Shown piece after piece: positions 34,816 to 46,430 of a DNA stretch of 64,000 nucleotides (position 1 is the first letter of the stretch; each line of letters opens with the position of its first letter). Below the pieces are notes generated by a model. That model worked only from the letters and a program-made list of their open reading frames with translations. It was not told the DNA's origin and searched no databases. Origin of the DNA: Amborella trichopoda (taxonomy: Eukaryota; Streptophyta; Magnoliopsida; Amborellales; Amborellaceae); contig NW_006500355.1 of NCBI RefSeq assembly GCF_000471905.2, positions 2,698,890 to 2,762,889 on the forward strand, in the 5' to 3' direction. Made by a program: the position numbers and the translations under genes.

Positions 34816-35839
34816 ATATATATATAATGAATTTCATGGAGAACTACAAATTTACAAGCCACCCCACATGTGCACGCAAAGATGTGCAACAGCCTCGTTT
34901 CAAGTTAATAACAAGTAAACATAAGAAAATATAAACATACACCAATAAGAAGTAAAATGGGTAAAAACAAATCTTGAAAAACAATGATAAAGGCAACAGT
35001 ACCACCAAAACACCAAAATCCAAGAATAAAATTAAGATATAGATAATTCAAACAATTGCAGCAACAGAATCTCAACAGTCATACGCAGATTCTCAAACAA
35101 GAGAGGGTGTTCGAAGAATTGCTTCTGAACCATCAAACTTGGGACTCTATACCGGCACTGTGATCACATCATTGCAACATAATGAATATTAAAATGCTTC
35201 TCTACAAAATTTTAGCGGAGAGAACAAAAATCGTTTGTTGATTGTTACAATGAGCAGTACTTCAAAATCCACAACCCTGCATTGATGCTTAGCTGTGACA
35301 AAGCATTCAGTCTGTTTCTAGTGACGGTTGTTTCTACTTTTCCAAAACTACTTCCAACTTCTTGCACATTAGTGACTACCATTCACCAATTCAGTTCCAT
35401 AAGCATATACTAACCTTGATCAGCCTACAATGCCAGGGAATAGAAAAAAAAAAACCGGTATGAGCCTAAGTTAATATCACAGTGGAATGGTAACAGATGC
35501 AAAGAAAAAACATGAGGTGCAACAATTACGAGATTAATGACTTCTGTATCTTAAACAAGAGTTCCTTGCAATCGTGCTAGTAAAATGTCCTCTTTCAGAA
35601 CTCTTTTAAGAGAGCATTTAAACAACACGTGCAAACACATTTGTAGATATATATATATATAAATGAATGAGTATACAGAATGAGCGTGCATATACAAATG
35701 CAGACACATGTGGGTTTTGTGTATATTCTTACACAAATATCAAACATCTGACTTTGCACATGCCTATAAACGGATGATATTAACACTATAAACACTGCAT
35801 ACACCATGAACTGTGCATATACACCTGCTATAAAAAAAG
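34816..35839. other. Intergenic DNA, no gene recognised
   Basis: Short antisense frames at 35551-35861 are rich in alternating Cys/Ile/Tyr from a TATA and CACA-rich tract and carry no domain. (TA)n at 35648-35660. Confidence 0.45.
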
Positions 35840-36235
35840 AAAAAATTATACAAGGTTGCAATCTTAAAATGTAGAATTAAGATGCACCTTAGAAATCCAT
35901 TGAAAAAAGTTGTTTTGATGTTGGGAAATCATCTAATTGATCATCTCGATATCAAGATGTATGAATATGGAAAAAGAAAAAAAAAGATTGATTCCCAAAA
36001 ATAGTGCATCTTGCAACAAATTATCTGTACCTTCCAATTTCATGATTTTCATGTGTTTATAGATCTACTTGATTTTAACCAATTTTTGGAGTCTGAAATT
36101 TTATAATCAGTTATGAAAACGGATTCTTAGCCCATGCTAAAAAAATTTAACACCAAAATTATATCGTATAATAAGATTTGGAGGTGCGCCTTATATTGAT
36201 TGTTTAAAGTGGCAACCTTATGTAAACCACACATA
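35840..36235 (+). mobile_element. 390-bp MITE family copy (TTGCAA palindrome subgroup)
   Basis: Left end ATTATACAAGGTTGCAATCTT; right-end reverse complement GTTTACATAAGGTTGCCACTTT. The interior carries TTGATCATCTCGATATCAAG, ATAGTGCATCTTGCAAC and TTATAGATCTACTTGATTTT in the family order. No convincing target duplication. Confidence 0.65.
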
Positions 36236-36419
36236 AATAAAATACATACACTGGTATACAAATAATCCATACACTCTTTATGCACACAAGGTGTATGTAT
36301 GCATTCGCAAGACTATGTGTAGCATGTATCTATTGACGTAGGAAAATATAGCATATACACATTTGTATAAATGTTATAATAGTCAGGCATAAGTACCTGC
36401 ATAAGAGCCCGAGAGGGTC

Positions 36420-38600
36420 TCCACGGCCATCACAATCTATTTCAAAAGCTCATTCTCACCTCTCAGCCATGACCCTGAGGAGGCTGAGGATGTCAATTGT
36501 TCCGTTTCTTCAGATGCCATGACAGCAGTCAGAATGACTTGAATGACTTTCTCATAAGAAGAAATCTGTCAGGCAGTCTCAGAGCTGGTGCAGGATAATG
36601 TGCCTAGCCCTAATGGGCTTTCGATGGCCCTTGCCAAAAAAATTTGGGACTCTTTAGCCCCTGATAGGTTTGCTTTATTCGCAGACTTTTTCATGGGGCC
36701 ACAAGAGATTGGGGGTTGGACGTCACTTTCATCAACCTTATACCTAACCTAAGGTGGAGGTGGTTAAACAGTTGAAGGACTTTAGGCCAATAAGCTTGTT
36801 GAACAGAACTTACCAAATATTGGCCAAGGTCTTGGCTTCTCGTCTGAGAGAGCTTTGAAATATGTCATCTCCCTCCCAAGGGGTTTTATGTGAGAGATAG
36901 AACCTAGATGGAGCATTTATAGCAAGTGAGATAATACGTGCTAGACATCAACCGAAAAGGCTGGACGGATTCTCAAATTGGATTAGGAGAAGACCTACGA
37001 TCACATAGACACGAACCTTCTCGATCAAGACAACAAGGCTTTCAGCTACTTCCCGTCATCTAGAGAGCTCCGTCAAGGAAACCCTTTATCATCTTGACTT
37101 TTTACCATCATGGGTGACGACTTTCAGTGAATCCATCACTTTGTATTACAACCAATAACTCCTCTAAGGGTTTCAGGCAAGTAGAAGGGTCCAGAAAATG
37201 TCCCAACTGCAATATGTCAACCATAAGCTTGTATTTGTTGTCATGGACTCACAGCAGGTAGATAAATTGTGGCTTTTCTTGAGATTGTGTGAAGTGTCCA
37301 ATGGGTCTAAAATCAACATGGAAAAGACCAAACCGGTAGGGGTTACACAAGACCGAGAGACAGAGCTACCCGGGAGGCTTGGTAGTGTTAACAACAACCT
37401 ACCCAGCAAGTACCTTAGCTTCCGTTTGTGCATTGGTACACCACGTAAAGAATGTTTAATAGAAGACTTGCTGACCGGAAAACAAGACTCATATCCCTCC
37501 ATGGAAGGATCGCTTTAATAATTTAATTAAAGCAACCTAGGCATGCATGCCTGTATTCCACATGCTGCTATTCCGAATGCTGACTTCAGAGGCCAACTGC
37601 CTACAAAGGCTAATGCAGGACTTCTTGTGGTCCTGCACAGGTGACAGCTACAAGTTCCACTTGGTCAAGTCAAGAGGGACCAAGTGCGCATGTCCAAAAA
37701 AAAGGGGGCCTCTGCATAAGAAGGCTAGAAAAGATCAATAGTAATACTGCCATATTGGGCAAGTGTTGATGGTGCTTTGCCACACATGAAAATCATCTTT
37801 GGTAGCCAGTGATTCTCAATACGTAGCTCGGAAAATTCAGAATTGTTCCTAAGAGTATATGAGGTGACAGATCATCGAGAGCTGGAGGGCATTCACTTCG
37901 CGCTCACTGATTTTGATCAAACATCAGGTACATAGTGTGAAATGGAGATAGAGTCAGCATTTGGAAAGCCCTATGGTTAGGGAGATCTACTCTAGAGTCA
38001 CGGTACCCAAGACTATACTCAGTGACCCTAGACTAGGAAGCCCCAGTTTACCAATCCTATGAAATCAGGGGAACGATTAGTTTGGGCCCATAAATTTAGG
38101 AGAGACCTTGCAGATGAAGAGATTCAAGACTTGGCTTCACTATCAGAGGCTATAAACTCCACCTATAAACTCCGTATAAGCAGGGACAAGATGATTAAAT
38201 CATCTCCACCAGAAAGTATCATTACCATGGCTTCCTTCTACGCCTCACTAAGCCATTCTAATGTGAACGCCAGGCAGATAACCAGCATGCTTGGCTTTCT
38301 TAATTAACATAGAAGGAGCAGGCCTTTAATTGGGTGGTCCTCTCCAACAAGGTCCTGATTTGTGATCATTTACAGCATCAAGGTCCCTCTACCCAACTGG
38401 TGTGTCATGTGCAAGGGAGAGAATGCAAACATAGACAACTTTTCCTACATTATACTGATGCCAAAAAGATACAGTCCTCAATACTCAATTGCTTTGGGTG
38501 GGCTTGTGTCATGCCAAAATCGGTCCAACACTGTGCCTTTCTCTCCCCTCCCTATACTGTTGCGAACCTCTTCGTATGAAGGGCAGCAGTGAGGGCAACT
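36420..38600 (+). pseudogene. L1-type LINE remnant (reverse transcriptase and zf-RVT)
   Basis: Plus-strand frames, broken by many stops and shifts, follow plant L1 ORF2 in order. DFRPISLLN, then ILAKVLASRLREL (about 36780-36855); a YDH segment and RQGNPLS (36985-37090); QYVNHKLVF where the catalytic YADD should be (37208-37230); an INMEKTK region (37310-37335); YLSFRLCIGTPRKE (37405-37450); a DFLWSC block (37615-37640). A C-terminal zf-RVT-like region has WVVLSNKVLICDHLQ and PNWCVMCKGENAN (38330-38430). The catalytic aspartates are gone, so it is dead. Neither the 5' end nor a poly(A) tail is defined. Confidence 0.75.
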
Positions 38601-39625
38601 ATATGGTGTAATTGGATAAACCATGGCAGCTAAATCTTCAAAAGCCAAAAGGCCTGATTTGATAATGCAGTAGATCAGATTGTGGACAAGGTAATACTTT
38701 TAGGCGAGAAATCTAGAAATCCTCAAAGAGTATTATATGTATGACTATTTGAGGAACTGGACAGAACTTTTACAATTCATACCCAGGCAAATGAGTCGGG
38801 CAGGCCAGCGGTAACCTCCCCGAGCCAGGTACCATCAAGATCAAGCTGGCCCAATTAATATTTCTGATTTCACCACCGCAGAGACTTGCACACTGTTACA
38901 AGGCCCAAAACTGGTTGACAGCAGTTGGGGGGGGATCCTCTTGTAAATCAAACAGCATTTCCAAAATGTCATCTCTTGGGCTTCGAATCTGACCTTAGTG
39001 CCTTAGCTCATTCTGTCCCTTCTCGATCAAATATCAGCTATGACCAGTGGGAGGAATTGCATACCTAAGCATGTGCTATTATCGCAGAGGTGATGCAAAG
39101 CAGAGTGCGGTTAGTGCATAATTCAGGGTTCATGGACCCAACCGGCAACCTACTACTTCACCTGTTATTCTGATCCTGCCCTATGTCCCCTTCCTAACTC
39201 TTTCTCTCGAGATAACCCCACCTCTAGAACGCAATCAGCCATGCAAAGAGGAATGTGATGAAAGAATACAAATATACAGCAGGAATTTTTAGCCCATTTT
39301 CGTACATATAGGAACATTTTGAAATTTCACATCATTATGGTCAACAAATTCAGGAAAAAGGGGTACGTGCAAAACAGCATAGGTGTCCCTTATATGTTTC
39401 TGTGAGCATACAGAAGGACTCAATTACACATACAAATACTTAAAAATACAAAAAATCCACACTTAAATATATGTACGTACATATAAAACATTCATGCATA
39501 CATACATATGTACACACATACCATATATTTATGGATATGACACAAAGAGAAATAATTTCATGTACAAATATATGGGAAATGATAGTGTATGATCTGGATA
39601 ATAAAAGCAAATGGAAAAAAATGCA
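38601..39625 (+). other. Sequence after the L1 remnant, unassigned
   Basis: May include the LINE 3' region to about 39250. No domain or tail recognised. From 39420 it is an ACATAC/ATATGTAC-rich low-complexity tract. Confidence 0.4.
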
Positions 39626-39634
39626 TTTTATCAA

Positions 39635-40026
39635 GGGTGCAGTTGGCATACGGATGCATCCGTAGTTGTAGAGGTAAGGTGCACCTTCAAATTTATCATG
39701 GTATATAATTGTGATGCAAAATGTTGTTAGGATTATCTCAAAATCTATTTTTATATCTAATTGTAAAATTTTAAATTTCAAAAATGGTTAAAATCATGTA
39801 GATCTATAAACATATGAAAATCTTGAAAATGGACGGTGTAGATAAATGTTGTAAAATGCACTATTTCTGAGACTTAAAATCTTTGTATTTTTCATAGTCA
39901 TACATCTTGATGTCGAGATGATCAAACAAAGGGTTTTTCAACATTAAAACTACCTTTTCCGATGGATTTTTGAGGGGCATCCGTAGTTGTACATTATAAG
40001 GTAGCATCCTTATATAAACTTTTTCC
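39635..40026 (-). mobile_element. Intact 392-bp MITE copy just downstream of the PPR stop
   Basis: Starts GGGTGCAGTTGGCATACGG with the palindrome ACGGATGCATCCGT; ends CATCCTTATATAAACTTTTTCC. The 9-bp flanks TTTTATCAA (39626-39634) and TTTTATTAA (40027-40035) differ at one base. It is the closest sister of the gapped copy at 30520-31297. Its edge is 85 bp from the PPR stop codon, so it probably forms part of that gene's 3' untranslated or termination region. Confidence 0.8.
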
Positions 40027-40110
40027 TTTTATTAAAGCAACTATCAAGACAATTACTTTTCTCATTTAATTCAAAATAAAAACTACAAATATCAACCAAA
40101 GAATACCTCA

Positions 40111-41991
40111 TCAGCCACTTTCTGCAATCTCCTGCCCTTCAATGTGACCTCCTGATGCTAATTCCTCTTCTTCTAATTCTTTGACTGCTGAGATCAAACT
40201 ACGTGTGATCGCATTAGGATACAACCCTGCTTTAGTCATCTCTTCTAACAATTTCTGTGCAGTTCGCCAATCTAAAGCGTTAAGACACAGGGACTGAATC
40301 AACTTATTATACTCATCGACATTTGGGTGCACCCCATTTTCTTTCATCTCATCGAGAAAAGAAATAGCCTTCTCAAAATCCCCATCATTACAATATGCCC
40401 GTATAAGTATATGGTAAGTAACAGGAGTCAAAACAGAGTGTCTTTTCTTAGCTTCATTGAGCAAATTACAGGCATCGTCCAACCTCCCACTCCTAACTAG
40501 ACTGCTCATAATCACACTGTAACTGTAAACATCAGGCCTAAGCCCCCTGTTTTCTATAAGATTCAGTAGCTCTATGGCTTCATCTGGCTTTCCTGATTTT
40601 GAATACCCGTTTATAATGAAATTAAACACTGCATTTCCAGGCGGTGGCCCCCCATCTATCATATTGAATAACAAAATCTTTGCATTTTCCATGTCGCCAA
40701 TCCTACACAACCCTCGAACTACTGAAGAAAAGGGTTTAATGGCCTTTTTACGCACTTCTATGGGGTAGTCTTCTAATATTTCAGAAGCTAAATTCACTGT
40801 TTCATTGACTTTGCTAAGAGAACTTATCAGAAAGTGCACAGAAGAAATAGGAGGGAACTCTTTCTTTTCCTTTGACATCAAATAAATCAAGTGGGCATCT
40901 TTAGCCCTCTCCCCTTTACAAAAACAAGCCATTAACTTTCCAAGCTTTGCACTACTTGGTAAGTAGCCTGAATTAAGCATTTCTTCACAAATAGACCAAG
41001 CATCATCAAACATGCGTCTACAACAAAGCAATTCTATAGTAGAAAAATACGAATCTGCATTATAACCGCATCCAAAATCCCGAAACTTTTTGAACACTTC
41101 CAAGCCAGCCTTAGCTTTGCCCAGAGCTCTAAAGAAGCAGATGAGTTCATTGAGAATTTCAGTGTTTACCAGTTTCTGGTCCTTTTCTGCAATTTCCTTG
41201 ATAAAATTCCATAACGAATGTGCATCTCTTTCCCTTCGCTTTTGACTGATATTTTGAACCAGTGAATTCATAACCCTGATACTTGGTGAGAAATCAGACT
41301 GCTTGTTAGCCCATTTGAAAAACCCAATCAAATTCTCACCCAAAACATGAGGATCACCTATTACTATAGCAACAAATTTGTCACTAAGTGTGAGATTCAT
41401 CTCATCTAGTTTTGACTCCAAAGACCCTTCTAAGCTACTCTGAAGAACTGAAAGCACACTCTGAAGCTCCTCCGTATTGATATCTATACTATCTCGGGTT
41501 TCAACTTTTGATTCAAAATCAGGGTTAGGATTTTCATCATCAGCCGCCAAGGCATCATCAACATGGGATTCTTCTGAGAAAGAATCAGTCCTACCGGGAT
41601 TTTCATCACCACATGATTCTTCTGGAAAAAATCCACCAACTTTTGGACTTTCATCATCACTATTTTCAATGCTGATGCCATGGAATCCTTCCGAGAAAAA
41701 TCTAGGGCTTCCATGGCCGTCATTGCCATTTTTACTGGTTTCACCATTAAAGCTACTGCCATCTGATACATTTGAAGAAAAACTAGGGTTTCCGCCATCA
41801 TAACTACTGGTTTCAGCAACACTATGAGATTCTCTTGACATGAAACTAGGATTTCCATGATTTTTTCTATGATTTGTATATACCTCAAGGCATGACGATA
41901 ATGCAGAGGTAGATGCTAGGGTTTTGGGGTTTGCCCTGTTGAGCCATTGGCTTCTAATGGAAGAAGCTCTGAGAAGGCTGTATCTCCACAT
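40111..41991 (-). CDS. P-class pentatricopeptide repeat protein, 626 aa
   Basis: Single intronless frame, as usual for plant PPR genes. Residues 1-40 are rich in Arg, Ser and Leu with no acidic residue before Glu37 (MWRYSLLRASSIRSQWLNRA), a good mitochondrial or plastid presequence. Residues 60-165 are a low-complexity acidic Ser/Asp/Gly linker with repeated FFSE, FFPEES and SFSEES motifs. About eight P-type PPR motifs of 34-36 residues span roughly 278-593; the clearest are 455-488 (VFNFIINGYSKSGKPDEA), 489-523 (YSYSVIMSSLVRSGRLDDA) and 524-558 (VTYHILIRAYCNDGDFEKA). No E, DYW or SMR domain follows; the protein ends in an acidic tail. Such proteins bind organelle RNA for stability, splicing or translation (family knowledge); the target is not predictable here. 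It loosely resembles the At3g02650 type, unverified. The start is the first Met ahead of the presequence. Confidence 0.92.
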   Translation of the reverse strand: MWRYSLLRASSIRSQWLNRANPKTLASTSALSSCLEVYTNHRKNHGNPSFMSRESHSVAETSSYDGGNPSFSSNVSDGSSFNGETSKNGNDGHGSPRFFSEGFHGISIENSDDESPKVGGFFPEESCGDENPGRTDSFSEESHVDDALAADDENPNPDFESKVETRDSIDINTEELQSVLSVLQSSLEGSLESKLDEMNLTLSDKFVAIVIGDPHVLGENLIGFFKWANKQSDFSPSIRVMNSLVQNISQKRRERDAHSLWNFIKEIAEKDQKLVNTEILNELICFFRALGKAKAGLEVFKKFRDFGCGYNADSYFSTIELLCCRRMFDDAWSICEEMLNSGYLPSSAKLGKLMACFCKGERAKDAHLIYLMSKEKKEFPPISSVHFLISSLSKVNETVNLASEILEDYPIEVRKKAIKPFSSVVRGLCRIGDMENAKILLFNMIDGGPPPGNAVFNFIINGYSKSGKPDEAIELLNLIENRGLRPDVYSYSVIMSSLVRSGRLDDACNLLNEAKKRHSVLTPVTYHILIRAYCNDGDFEKAISFLDEMKENGVHPNVDEYNKLIQSLCLNALDWRTAQKLLEEMTKAGLYPNAITRSLISAVKELEEEELASGGHIEGQEIAESG

Positions 41992-41999
41992 ACCTCGAT

Positions 42000-42150
42000 G
42001 ATTTTAGAGAGAGAGTGAGCGAGACACCTGCACTGGTTCGACGATTTTATTTTAGAGAGAGAGAGAGAGTGAGCGAGACACCTGCACTGGTTCGACGATT
42101 TTATTTTAGAGAGAGAGAGACGTGCGCGGCTTTGACGATTTTAGAGAGGG
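42000..42150 (-). repeat. 54-bp tandem repeat in the PPR 5' region
   Basis: GTGAGCGAGACACCTGCACTGG begins at 42015 and again at 42069 with identical downstream sequence (TTCGACGATTTTATTTTAGAG); a third partial unit carries ACGTGCGCGGCTTTGACG. GA runs separate the units. The array ends only about 10 bases from the PPR start codon, so it is probably transcribed as 5' leader. Confidence 0.85.
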
Positions 42151-42154
42151 AAAT

Positions 42155-42605
42155 TGATTTGATAAGGCGGCAGCCTTATCAAAATAAGTAAATAACTAAA
42201 GAAAAGTTTATATAGAGCCGAAGCTCTAAAGTCTAAACAAACAAATTTGAGCCTATTTCAAAAATTTCACTAGGTTATTTTGATGCTCAAATATCTTCAA
42301 ATTTATCATCTCGATATCAAGATGCATGGACAAGAGAAAAAAAAAAGATTACAAATTTTGAAAATAGTGTATTTTATAATGTATTTTTGGACCGTCAATT
42401 TTCAAGATTTTCAAGTTTCCATAGACAAGACAAGTCTAGTCGATCTACACTGTTTTTAAAGCTTTAAATCTTATAAATAAATATAAAACTATATTTAAGG
42501 TTATCACAAAGATTTCCAATATTGGAACCACATTTTTCGATACTATTTGAAGGAAGGCTCTAATTTGATTGTTTAGAGCCCAGGCTCAAGCGTTAGAAAT
42601 TGGAC
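42155..42605 (+). mobile_element. 390-bp MITE family copy with an extra terminal fragment
   Basis: 42158-42197 (AAGGCGGCAGCCTTATCAAAATAAGTAAAT) is the start of a subgroup like 29693. It is followed directly by another copy beginning GTTTATATAGAGCCGAAGCTC at 42208 and running with GATGCTCAAATATC, ATCTCGATATCAAGATG and 'GAAAATAGTGTATTTTATAA' to GTTTAGAGCCCAGGCTC at 42591. This looks like one copy inserted at the end of another. It lies about 170 bp upstream of the PPR start. Confidence 0.6.
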
Positions 42606-43230
42606 GACGATAGCATGCGGCCAGGCCGCATATTGTAGAAATGCGGGCTCCACAATAAATATATTTTTTAAAAAAATTTGTTTCATGCGGACTGGACCGC
42701 ATTTCCACATATGCTGTCCAAAAAGTGTAATGCATCCTTATTAAAGATGGATGCAAGCAGGTGTTCCATGTAAAAACAATAAAACTAATGGTTTAAATAT
42801 TTTTTTACTAGAATTATTATTTTTAGTTTTAAAATTTTATTTATTTATTTCATATTCATGATTTCTATGTTAGAGATTATATGTCCTTAAATATTAAACC
42901 TTAAAATCCATCTTAAAAAAGGATTTATTAATAGGCTTGCATTTTTACATTTATTGGCTTGGCCGCATAGTAACCAAGTCCATTTTTTAAAGATAATTTG
43001 ATCTTAATTTTTAGAGTATATGTAATCTTTAACATGGAGATAATGAATATGAATAAATAAATAAATTTTGAAAATTAGAAATAATGATTATATTGAAGAA
43101 TAAAATATTTAGACAGTTAGTTACAATTGTTTTTAGATAGATCGCCTATTTGCATCCATCCTCTGGATGGCATATTGTAGAAATGCGGTCGACACATGAA
43201 ACAATTGTTCTTAGAAAAATTTTATTTCAA
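42606..43230. repeat. Unclassified repeat with duplicated GCATATTGTAGAAATGCGG
   Basis: GCATATTGTAGAAATGCGG occurs near 42629 and near 43169, each followed by similar A/T-rich sequence and a TTTCATGCGG or ATGAAAC block. Between them are further GCGG/CCGCAT motifs. Possibly the two ends of an unclassified element. Confidence 0.45.
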
Positions 43231-43510
43231 TCGTCTTGGTTGAACATTATGGTTGTAAAAAAAAAAAGATTTTAAATTCTAAAAATATGGTTATCAAAAA
43301 TTATCTAGACCATCAAATTCGCCTTAAAAATAAGTGTTCATAGATCCGTAAGATCTGTACTACTTTTTTAGTTTTAAATTTCATTCTTGGTGTTGAAAAT
43401 TGTGCTAAAGCCATCATGGAGATTTCCGTTATCGAAAATGCTTTGTGGACGAGGATTTGAGGTGAGGGTTTATTTTGTTTTCATAAAACATAGGCCTTAT
43501 ACAAAAATCA
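43230..43510 (+). mobile_element. Partial 390-bp MITE copy (subgroup of 29693)
   Basis: AACATTATGGTTGTAAAAA, AAAAATTATCTAGACCATC, CATAGATCCGTAAGATCTGT, GGTGTTGAAAATTG and GAGGATTTGAGGTGAG then TTTTCATAAAACATAGGCC follow the 29693 copy block by block. The left terminal part is missing here; a similar left end occurs separately at 43612-43710. Confidence 0.55.
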
Positions 43511-43611
43511 TCTTTTATTAAAAACCGACATTTCTTTGTCGTCTCGAGACACCATTCTCCCGGGGAGCGTTAATTTTAATTTTAATTTTAATTTTTTTCT
43601 TTTTTAAAACA

Positions 43612-43715
43612 GTTTCTTAGGCCCGCAACTTATCAAAATAAATAAATCATCACCTCATTACTCATTAAAAATTGCAATTCAAGCATTGAAAAACCTTTAC
43701 ATCGATTATCTTGTA
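43612..43715 (+). mobile_element. Left-end fragment of the 390-bp MITE family
   Basis: AAATAAATCATCACCTCATTACTCATTAAAAATTG and a GCATTGAAAAACCTTTACATCG-type block match the first 100 bp of the 29693 copy, then the similarity stops. Confidence 0.45.
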
Positions 43716-43780
43716 AAAAAAGCCTCACCAAACACGGGCTTCAAAAAATAGAAGAATGAATAGATCACCAAATAAACACC

Positions 43781-43905
43781 TAAAATTTCACCTAAAATTG
43801 TGGTTGATCCATAACCAGAAAAACTAGGTGGTCTTAACCCTAAAATTTCACGTAAAATTGTCGTTGATCCATAACCCGAAAAACTAGGTGGTCTTAACCC
43901 AAAAC
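43781..43905. repeat. Two-copy tandem repeat, 61-bp unit
   Basis: CCTAAAATTTCACCTAAAATTG then GGTTGATCCATAACC and AAAACTAGGTGGTCTTAACC occurs twice with only a few mismatches. The antisense frame over it repeats GLRPPSFSGYGS but has no other support as a protein. Confidence 0.8.
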
Positions 43906-43919
43906 TAGTTTTCAAAATA

Positions 43920-46430
43920 TATGGGTCTTAACCAGTCTAGGTCGGTCAAGCAAGGCAATGGTCTTAATAACTATGGTGTATGCACGCAAAGACGACTTAA
44001 ACTCACATGATTTATCTCAATGCACATCCAATATGAAACACTTATATAATATTTAGAGCAAATTACATACGGATACCATGGTCATTACAAAATAGAACGT
44101 CATTTGTCCGAAAATACGAACACCACCATACGCTCCTTTTCCTGTGACATTTTTTTTTCCCGACAATACAAATACAGAAAACGAGATATTTTTTTTAAAT
44201 CTTTCCCATGTTATCCGGTATTCTTAATACCAGATAGCTAACTGCTATCCCCAAAATTAACGAGCCGTCCATAGCACCAACTTGGCAATGCCCCACTTAG
44301 AGTCGAGAGTGAACGATCCGCCCGCATACACGAGTTTTGAAACACCAAAAAACACAACGACACGATGTGGAAGCCACTGACCCGATTATGCAAGGAAATA
44401 ATTATGTAAGTGTCAAAAGGCCAAAAATGAAATCAAGAGCTTTCCAATAAGGAAGATAATTTTAAATTTTTCACAAAAAAAGGGAAAGGGTTCTGATTTC
44501 AACAACATTCAGCATCTATTTAACCATAAACTCAAATATACATTTTAGTATATCCATAAAGGTCGACTCTACAGACAAAATCTCGTCTATAGATGAAATT
44601 CTCTGTTAAAAAAGATGAGCAGTAAGCTGAATAATAACGATGACATCTCTTGCACCAGCTTGACTCAGAACAATTTACACTGATCCGCTAAACATGTCTA
44701 GAGTTCCTTTCCCTCGATGAAAACATAACTCTGAGAAAATCTGGCACTTCCAGAACTGTTATAGACCACTCATCAGAGTGACGGGCCCCAAAAATACCTA
44801 CCAGATTAAAGTTTGAGTGAGAGATACCTAAAAAGAACAATTGGAGAGACCTGCCTCATTAAACTGAGGGAGATAGATTTTAAATCTACAAGTCCCTCTC
44901 CATTGTGAAACAGATGGATGAGAGAGAGAGAGAGAGGACTGACGATCAAATGTAATTTGAGGGGAGATACAATACAAGCGTGCAGGTTTACAAAGAGCAT
45001 GGCATCAGTATTCCAACCGAGAGCATCAATCGGTTCTGTCCCTCTCACACACAAAAAATCTCCCAAATTAAAAAACACAATGAACCCCAGCAAAGAAAAC
45101 CAGAAAGCAGAGGCAGAGAAAACAAGAATGAGGTAGACCATCGCAACACAACCAGAGATATGAATCCAAAACTCTTCTTGGTCAAAAAGAAAGGAGCGAG
45201 AGAGAGAACCTCATCTTTCAGTTTTCTATACTCCATGAAGAGCTCAAAGAAACACAAAGTGCAACTCTACAACGAGAGAGGGAAGCATCTCGATAATTAT
45301 TCTTCTCTCCTAACAGATACCCGTCCGGTATTGGAATGCCGGACAGCATGGGATAAATTTAAAAAAAAAAACCATGTCCCATGTTTGTATTGCCAGACGG
45401 AGGGGCAACTTAGGAGAAAAAAACATTGCGGGAAAAAGATGGTGCTCGTAATTTCAAACAAATAGCATCCCATTTGGTAATTGGCCCCCTTCAAAAGTGT
45501 GCGTATGTAATTTGCTCTAATATTTATGATTCCATCAAATTTCTAAGAACTAGCCAAACAAATATATTTCACATAATAAGGCCACCATGTTTCGCAAAGG
45601 AAAAGAACAATATAGTTTAGAAGCCACTTCAAAAATTTGTTTGGTTATGGGATTTAAAGATTATGTTTTTTTTTTGAGAACATTTATGGGATTTGAAGAT
45701 TTAAAAACCACATATAAAAAATTTGTTTTCCTATTGGATTTCAAGTTTGGGACATTGGGCTGCAAGCATCAAAACAGTTACCAATCAAAGCCAATGCTGA
45801 AACAACAAAACATATGGTTCAGAAAAGCTTATCTCTTAAACCATTCCAACTTAACCTTTACTAGAAACCAGAAAGGAACAGAAACAAACATGCCTCTATG
45901 TTGCACCTGAAATTCCTATGCTCAAACTTGGCTATCAAATATTAGGGTTCCATCTCATGGCCAAGGCCTCAACACTCCAAAATTATGATAATTCAGCGAA
46001 AATGTTGAGTTTCTTTTGGGTAGAAGCTACCTCATTCCACATTAAAGAGAATCCCGAGTTACACAAGTTATTGATCTTTTATATTTCAAAAAAGAATATT
46101 TAACAAAAGCCGAGAGGAAATCCAATATGCAAGAAGCCAACATTATTCTCAAGTAGTACTAAATAATCATTTTCCAGTTTTTGCAACAAAATAAATGACG
46201 CACATTTTATTCCATGGTTTTAGGGACAACAAATTGTGTTCTACAGGGCTGAGCTTGCCCTTCCAGAGCACGTTCAAAAAAGCCATTGAAAAAATAGGCA
46301 CATCCATGGCAGTTTTAAAAAAAACAAATAACTTACGAAGTTATATTTATATATGGAACCAAAACCAGATATTATCAAAGACACAACATGATGAATGCAA
46401 AAAGCTTACATATTACTAGAAAAAACACAA
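43920..46430. other. Intergenic DNA downstream of VHA-H
   Basis: Many A-rich plus-strand frames of 60-160 codons appear here, with no domain, biased composition and no homologous exon structure. I treat them as noise. The last few hundred bases (about 46150-46430) are the likely VHA-H 3' untranslated region. Confidence 0.5.

Noticed and set aside
39471..39665. Plus-strand frame next to the PPR 3' end
   Set aside because: Built from an ACATAC microsatellite and the MITE edge; not a gene.
41484..41888. 134-codon antisense frame overlapping the PPR gene
   Set aside because: An out-of-phase shadow of the low-complexity acidic linker of the PPR protein.
44980..45465. 161-codon plus-strand frame
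   Set aside because: Lys/Glu/Ser-biased, no domain, and an overlapping antisense frame is equally long. It sits in AT/GA-rich intergenic DNA.
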